A DNA stretch of 64,000 nt from Aricia agestis. Lineage: Eukaryota; Arthropoda; Insecta; Lepidoptera; Lycaenidae. The DNA lies in contig NC_056410.1 of the NCBI RefSeq assembly GCF_905147365.1, forward strand, positions 8,097,501-8,161,500, written 5' to 3'. Every line of letters begins with the position of its first letter. The first letter of the stretch is position 1. Of the stretch, positions 30,001 to 39,000 are shown one piece after another. The notes below the pieces were generated by a model. It had not been told where the DNA came from. It made no database searches and saw nothing but the letters and a program-made list of their open reading frames with translations. Made by a program: the position numbers and the translations under genes.

Positions 30001-33000
30001 ACAGTCATAAGTAAATAAAACGTAGAATAATATGATATAAATCCTATATATAAAACATTTCCGCAAGCCTGCCAAGAATAATCGAGGATAAAGAATACAA
30101 AGAATTCTATTTATAGAAGTCTTTGAAAGAATAGCGGATAGGCAGTTCCGTACTTTCAGCAACTTTGACTGCTTCTGATGGAGCGGCGTGACATGCTCAA
30201 TGCGAGTCACTGGGTCATACCGATGATATATGGATGGGGACAGACGTTTAAGGGTCAATTAAGAGGAGCCCACACCGCCCTTTTTTCCATACAAACGTTG
30301 TCCCCTGTTTCCTCCCTGGATAATGCTAGTAGAGTTATAATTTTTTTCCTGAATATTTACGGCCACTAATACAATGTCCCTATGTTTTCTTTTTTTTCAT
30401 AATTTAATTATTAAATAAGATATGAACGTTCAAAAACCCAAAAAAATGGCCAGATTTTCCGCTGTGTTCAAACGTCCAGAAAACAGATTTGGCTAGATTA
30501 TACAAAAAAAAAGGCAAAACATAGGAACACAGCTCAAGCCTTTTTTTAATCTTTAATGAGAAAAGTACTTAAATCGGTTGTTTTGGAGAAGGAATCAGGG
30601 GACAACGAATCGTTGATTTTCTGGATTTTCTGCAGTTGTCTCTATCGCGTTCTGCGGTATAGGCTTGAGGTAAGGGAGACAGCTATAGATATTACACGTA
30701 CTTTTTTTTCATTTCTCTAGCCCCTGGTGTATCCTCTTAAGACACATTACTAAATTAGTATGTATTTGACAGACTTGTATGACGTGCCGGTTTTAGCACT
30801 ACAAGCGCCCTGGGCGAGAATTCTTTGGCGCCAGTGTGCTGGTAGTGTTGAAAAAATTGGCACACAAATTTTGTATGCTTTTTATCCGGCGCCCTTGGCG
30901 GTGGCCCAGTGTCCCCCCCCCCCCCCCCTAACGCCGCTACTGCAAGCACTTGAAGTTTGTCAAATCCATACAAATTTAGAAATGCATCTACGCGTCGCAT
31001 TGCCAGTGCGGTCTGAATTGACACACGCGTCAGCTGATAGTTTAGGTCTGTTGCCGAGATTTTGTGAGAAGTTTACGTTATGTCTGCCTGTCTGCTCATG
31101 CTGCAACTGCTGAACTGATTTTTATGGAATTTGGTATGGAGATACCGTGCTTCGAGTCCTTTCAACCTGGTAAAATGTACGGTTCCCACGCATTTAAACG
31201 AATTTTAACGCAACGAAGGTGCGGGCGTTATCTAGTACTTAAATAAGTGCTATTTTTTGCTATGGCTACTAATAAAAAAGGTTTCTATGATATAATAGAC
31301 AAAGTGAGATATTGTGACAACGGAAATCTGTTCGCCATAAGTTTTTATTCATTCTCATAATCTCATTTCTGCCAAGTCTGAGCCCTGATGGCGGTTGAAG
31401 GGGATAAGACGTTGATTTACCTCTATTATATTCTGAAAGAAAGGAGCAAAATACCTACTACTAAGTCGGATAATGTTACCTCTATTTACGTTCCCTCAAT
31501 TTTTAAATAAGTATGCGAGCGTGCTACTAAAATAAACGCGCGGATTTTGGCAAAATAGAACTTTAATTACATCAAAATATATGTGATATGAAGTTAATTA
31601 AGGTGACGTTGTTGGTATCGCAAATGTGGACTTTAATATGGGAAGATTGGTTTAAAATTTTAGTTTCATAATAATGTACGTACTATCAGAACCGACGCAG
31701 TCTTTGTATGTAAAGATAATAAACTTTTTAGTAAGTATATTATTGTTACAAAATGGGCCATAAAAATAATTACGCAAAGTAATTGTCTAGTTGACCAAAT
31801 TGTAAAATTTAACCATTTTGAAAACCCACTTAGACATACGCAAATTTCATCAAAATTGGTCCACCCATTTAGGAGGAATTTTGTCACTATAACACACGAA
31901 CAAAATCTAATGTATAAGATTTTCGTGTCACGGTGTGCGTGGTTGAACTCGACCGAATCGAATGGGCTCGACCGATTTTCGTGAATCTTAGCGAGCATAT
32001 CGGCTAGGGTGGAGAATCGGACAACATCTACTTTTTATATTGATAAGTGCATTTGTTGAATAAATAATAGTAAATTTCCGAGAATAGAATAGAAATAACA
32101 TTTCTATTCTATTCTCGGAATCGGACAACATTGACAAGAACATTTGTTGAATAAATACTTAAATTATTACACCTCGAGACTAACGGCGACCATTGTTTGT
32201 GCGACGGGATAGCGATGGACGTTGCCATAGCAACATACTTATTTAGTCACTTCAATAAAATAATATGGGCAAAATACTATGGCAAAACAACGGTTGCCGG
32301 GACAGCTAATACAATAATAATATAAAGATTAAAGACTGTAAGAATTTCACTTTCCCTCGTTGGTCAAGATAAAGTACAAGATTACGAAATTAATCTTTTA
32401 AGTCGGCATGGGCCATTGAAGGCCAGTCCTAAGTGCTTAGAACTGAGGCTAGTAGAGTTCGCAATGAAAAGGTTGTTCGGTGTAAGGCCTATAAGACGCA
32501 CATGAATCGAGGTCAAGAACCACGTTGAAGGGAACAAGCTACGCACTCACCCCGGCTTACCCACAAATGCTTAGAAAAATATTTTATTTCCTCTTTCCCT
32601 TATACTTTGAGGTTAGGTAATCTTAAGTGACTCTGAGAAAACGGACTCCATCGTGGCAATTACGAGAAAATTATTCTGAAACGCTGACATTTAAGTAATT
32701 GCTTTGGAGTCTTTTGGCCTATGACAAAGGCAAAGGTATTTGCCGATAAAGTATAAAATAATGATACCATCGCGCCATCGTTCAAACCTTACTTTCCCTA
32801 AAATGTAACGCAATTTTCTCATAATGCGGCATTTTTGGTTATATGGGATAACATTTTTAGTGTTATTACGAAGCTTGAAAGCTTTTCATGGTATAATTCG
32901 GATAAACCATAAACAGTGATTTGGTGTGCATCAGAGGCAATTATTAAGAATTTTTAAAATTATTATTATTATCTACCTATTTCTTTATATTATAACTAGC

Positions 33001-36000
33001 TGTTCCGGCAAATGTTGTTTTGCCATTTAAAGTATTTCGCCCATATTATTTTATTGAAGTGACTAAATGAACTATGTCACCATGGCAACGTCCATCGCTA
33101 TCCCGTCGCACAAACAATTGTCGCCATCAGTCTCGAGTTGTAATAATTTAAGTATTTATTCAACAAATGCTCTTGTCAATGTTGTCCGATTCCGAGAATA
33201 GAATAAGTAGAAATGTTATAACAAAAGTGATTAATTCATGTTTTATTGAAAATTGAAACTGAGCCTTTAGTAAAATTGCTATCGTTATTTTCAACATCGA
33301 AATTATAAATTTAACAATATAAGCGACGGATATCTAACCTTTATCATTTTCGACTTTTTGGTACGTTTTGGATTTTATCGAATGCAAGTCTAAGGGCCTG
33401 TTTCACCACTTCCTGATAAGTGCCGGATAGGCACTTATCAGGAAGTGGTGAAACAGGCCACCATCCACAACTTATCTGACAGATACTCCTAACTCTATCT
33501 GCCAGATAGCTTGTGGATAGCCGGCACTTATCAGGAAGTGGCGAAACAGGCCCTAAGTGCCCTAAACATAATTCGCCTAAGCGTTTGGAAATGGGACCAC
33601 AATATAATATTTTATATAACATCAGCCTATAATAATATGTCATTTTTAAGAGGAGTCCACACCGCCGTTTTTCCATACAAACGTTGTCCCCTGTTTCCTA
33701 AACAACCCAAAAAAATGCCCAGATTTTCCTCTGTGTTCAAACACCCAGAAATCAAAACTGGCTAGAATATACAAAAAAAAAAAAACATAGGAACACAGTT
33801 GAGCTGTGTTAAGTTAGTACTTAAATCGGTTAAGTTTTGGAGAAGGAATCAGCGGACAACGAATCAAAGATTTTCTGTTCTTTTATTAGAACCTTTGTCG
33901 TGTTGTCTCTATCGCGCTCTGCGGTGGGAGACTTGAGATTGGTGAGACAGGAATATATTTTCAATTTCTCTCGCCCTTGGTGTATCCTCTTAACCCCTTA
34001 CCTGACATAATATTATCTCGTATGATCTGCACGTGTTTGTCTCTATCCGGTCGGGTGTGCTCGTGCCAGAACCCCACCACGTGGCCCAGCTCGTGCACCA
34101 CTATACCGAACTTGTCGCAGTTCTTCCCGATGGAGATGGCCTGGGCACCACCACCGCGTTTGCCGACGAAGGAACAGCATCTAGGTGGAATGAAGAAAAG
34201 TCATATTTAGGCGAAAGTGTCTTATAAATTTAATATACCTAGCGGAATACAGAAACAAAGGCCTGAGCAAGCGAGATGTCACTATCCGTAACACTGCGTG
34301 GTAAAAAGAAACGTGTGATACATGATAGCAGAACTCTTTTTTTGACGTCCAGTCGGCACTTACCGGCACGTTGACAATTTAATCTGATAGAATTCATGTT
34401 TAATCATGCTTGTGTAAGTGTATACGTGCACATATTTTTACACACAGATGTAAACCAATTTGGATTTCATTTGACAGCTCGAGATTGTTGCTCTATTCCG
34501 CTAGGTATATTAACTTTATGGTATGTCTGCTATAAAAATAATTTTATGAAACTTGGCTGATAAACTTTGAGTCCCAGAAGAGGACAAAGGTTATTTGTAA
34601 ATTGTAATATCTGCGGGAACACCTAGTCAGTAATGTGATAGTTACAAATAGATACAATAACAAAACACACAACTTGTTTTGGAATGGACATCGAAATGTA
34701 TTGCGTGTAGTTACACAATTATTTTTATAATACTGGAACTTCTACGTTGTCTTAGCCACCTCATTTCTAACTATTTATTTCGGCGGACGTAGCCTTAATT
34801 GCACCACTAACATTTGGTGTACATAAATCATAATATTGTAAGTCATAACCATGAAGAAAATATATCGAAAATAATTTATACTTCATCCGTCGCTCTATCG
34901 AGGGCGGCGTCGCACAAAGACAATAGAAGTCTATTCTTCAAAGCCTTGAATCATGTCAATTGTGATCAAAATCTACAGACTTATCGAGAACTTTCCGATG
35001 TAAAAGAGGCATTGAATAGCGAAGTGACGTTCACTATGTTAATCGCGGATTTTGCACTGAACTTAGCGATTAAATCATTGAAAGGGACTTTTTGTTATGT
35101 AGCTGGAACTGCTGGAAGTAACTATTTTCGCAGAGCTATAGGTACTAGATACATAGTATCCGAATATACTAAAACTGATGTGAAAGGTAAAGGATTTTTT
35201 GATATTTTGGTATGTCTTTTTGCCTATCGATGACCAAAGGAGTCATTTTTATATTGTTCAAGTATGTAATACACAAAGACACTATCTGTTTCTTAGCTTC
35301 CACAACTATCATGGCAGACCACAGAAAAACTAACATTCAACACGGTCACATTAACTTGACGCATCGCTGGAATGCAATAACATGCCCGCTCCATAATGAC
35401 GTCATCAAACCATGCGTCTTGTAATAGGTAGCAAGACAATTTATTTTCACGTATAATATTGGGCTCCCGTAATAAAGTGTATTTACGCTGTTACCAGTCA
35501 AATAATTTTAATGCTTTGCACAAACTCTGCGAAATCTATGAAAGAGGTATTTGAATTCAACTTTAAAGCTCATCTGAGCGTAAGCGTTTGAGATGTGCTT
35601 TCAAATCTATTGATAGTCGAGTGGATCTGAATTTACTATTAGCGTATATCACTCGAACACGCGGAACACGTGCTTGCTATGTAGGTAAGTATGCATTTCA
35701 ACTCGTGCTATCTACTAGATATTATTTTGCCCAAAACTGTTGCGTCTTGAGTTTATCACACGTGACCGTACATTTTGCCGAATGCTCAAAGTAAACTTTC
35801 ATATTATTCCGGTTTAAAAGGTAAACACTTTCACATTTATAATAGGTATTGTTCACTTCAGTATAATGGATGTCTCAGATTTAGAGCAATTTTCCGATAA
35901 CTGTAAGACAGTTAAATTTAGTGCCATAGTTTAAATTCTTCGTGTAGTTGTGATTCATGAATGGGCCTTTACGGAATAACTGGCGGTTAAGATGATATTA

Positions 36001-39000
36001 AATCATTTACTCAGTTGCCATAATTCAGGTCAAACTTGCAGTAATTTCGGTACTAAATTCTGACATGCAAGGGTACAATTTGTTAATTCCATTGACAATT
36101 TGCTTTAGGTATAACGACAGACTCAATTGCTAAAATTGCAATTTGCTGCAATTTCCAAATTTTCATGATTTGAGTTACGAAATATTATATCATAATGCAA
36201 ATGTATTAAACTATTATGTTAACATAATATACATTGTACAAAAAATATAGTTACCTACTTTTCTTTTGATAAAAAATCTCCCATTTATTTTGAGTTAGGT
36301 GGATTTGCTATTAAGATGGTAATGAAGGTTTGCTATTTGCTAATGGTTTGCTATTAAGATGGTAATGAAGATAATGAAGATTGTTAAAATTTCTCGTTAA
36401 CGATCCTAAAATTTTCAGAACTATATAGGTGAAAATTAAAGACCTCTTCCATTTTCAGCTTTATAGTTCTTCAATAATTAAGACCGCTAAAACGTTAACC
36501 TTAATGGTTTTTGAATTTTAAAGATCTTTGAGACGTTATTAATTAAAGTACTCTTAAAGACCATTGAATTGAAAATTCGAGGGACATTAAAATTCCCGAA
36601 TTGAATTTCTTACCCGCAAGGCCTCTCGGTGAACACAATGTAGTCTTTATGCAGATCGGCGTCTCGCTCGACGAACTTGACGCAAGTGAAATTCTCCCAA
36701 TGCCTCATGGCTTGTTTGAACAGTGATTTGTGGGCGCCGCTGAAATTGCCATCAATCTCGTAAGGAATTACTCCGTTCTCCCAGATCCTCTCCTTGCGGT
36801 TGGTTGCAGCGCGGGCGGTGCGGTGTCTACGTTTTATCTGGAGGTAATTAAAATTGAGGGAAGTTTAAATTGAATTTATAGATCATTTCTATACTTACTA
36901 GAGTATCAGAAAAAATAGGCCATGTGCGAGTCGGACTCGCGCACGAAGGGTTCCTTACCGATATAGAGCAAAAATAGGCAAAAAATTGTGTTTTAAAATT
37001 ATTTTATTTGATTTTATTTTAAAATTATTATTAAATATTAAATTACACTCAAAAAAAAAAGAAGTGTAAAAAAATCAAATGCCTACCTGTTACCACTATT
37101 GATATAGAGCAAAAGAGGCCGAAAAAATCACGTTTGTTGTATGGGAGCCCCCCTTAAGTATATTTTTTTTATTATTTTCAGTAGGTGTTTGTTGTTATAG
37201 CGGCAACAGATATACATAATCTGTGAAAATTTCAGAAGTCTATCTATAGCGGTGTTTGAGATACAGCCTGGAGACAGACAGACGCACAGACAACGAAATC
37301 TTAGTAATAGGGTCCCGTTTTTACCCTTTGGGTACGGAACCCTAAAAATCAAGGCATAGTCTTAGGTAACTTGGTAAGAGTACTAAATAATAATGTGAAA
37401 ATTTCTTTATACTGTGCCACATTAATAATGATATTTGACTTACCTCTGTATGGTTAAGCAATTGACTTTCGTCAGCTATTAAATCATCATCAGTGTCACG
37501 TACAGACCAATCTTTAAACTGTTGGAATTCGGTAGGTATCTCTTTCTTCACTGGAGGCTTCGGTTCAAACCTTTCCTCGAACTCATGTACTGGTATTTCA
37601 TACTTTTTGTAAGTATCCTCAATTTTCTTTTGGTGACGAAAAAATTTTTTCTTCGGCCGCAGCAGGGCATCATCTTCGTCGAGAAAATTATTGTGACCTG
37701 TTCTTTCAATAGACTGAATATTTCTTAACCTATAAACAAAGATTAAAACATTATTTAAGCCTGTAAAAAATCTTGTTAAATTTTATATTCGCATGCAAAT
37801 AGCATAACTTAGGTAATTTATTATAAACATGTAAATATTGGCACAGAGCGGTAAACATAGAATGTACTTGTAAGTGAACGAGGCTTGTAACTAATTTAAG
37901 TTCTATTTACAGTCACTCGACTAATAAACCTAACGAACACTTTGCCAGCGTTTGAAGCATCGTGTTGACTAGAGAAATCCATGTTATATTATTTGTTTTC
38001 TTTATTTGCTTTTAATTAATTGATGTTTACTCTTCGGATGGTATATAATTAGTGGAGGAAGGTCTATCTTTTAATATTACTCTGCTACATAACACGACTA
38101 TTAAAGTTATAATATACTTATGATACGCATTTAGTTCAATCAAATTACGAAATAAATAAACATGAACGAACACAGTTTGGGGATTTTAAGGATCGATAGG
38201 GGGGTGTATTCTGAGCATGAATTCCAATTTGAGGGGTTCTACTGAGGTCAGCTCAAGGTCCTTTCGATAGAAACTTTTTTTTTATGAAATAAGGGGGCAA
38301 ATGAGCAAACGGGTCACCTGATGGAAAACAACTACCATCGCCCATGGACATCCGCAGCATCAGAAGAGCCGCAGGTGCGTTGCCGGCCTTTTAAGAGGGA
38401 ATAGGATAGCAGGGGAGGGTAGGGATGGGAAGGGAAGGGAATAGGGGAGGGTAAGGAAGGGAATAGGGTAGGGGATTGGGCCTCTGGTAATCTCTCTCAC
38501 TCACTCAGCGAAACACAGTGCAAGCGCTGTTTCACGCCGGTTTTCTGTGAGAACGTGGTATTTCTCCGGTCGAGTCGGCCCATTCGTGCCGAGGCATGGC
38601 TCTCCCACGTATAGCGTGTGTAAACGCGTTTAATTCGCATTTTATTGGACTAATTAATTATTATAGAATCAGAACTTACCTTCTTCTGCTGCCGTGACGT
38701 CGTCTTCTTCGTCGCTTGTGACCTACGGAACTATCAATTAAAGTCTGCAAACTCTCAGTTGGTTTTGGCAATTCATTTGCTTCATAATCCTTTCTTAACT
38801 CTTCCTTAGTTTTATTTATTAGACTTTTCTCTTTTTTGTCGAAATTTTCTTCTTCATCTGTATGAAGCACTCCATTCGTAGGAGCAGGCGCTACAGTAGG
38901 ATGATCTGGCATATTTTTAAATCTAATATTGTTATTATTATCACCAGTTATTTCCCGACTATTACTCTGTATCTTATTTGTTACTTCATCCATTTTGTTA

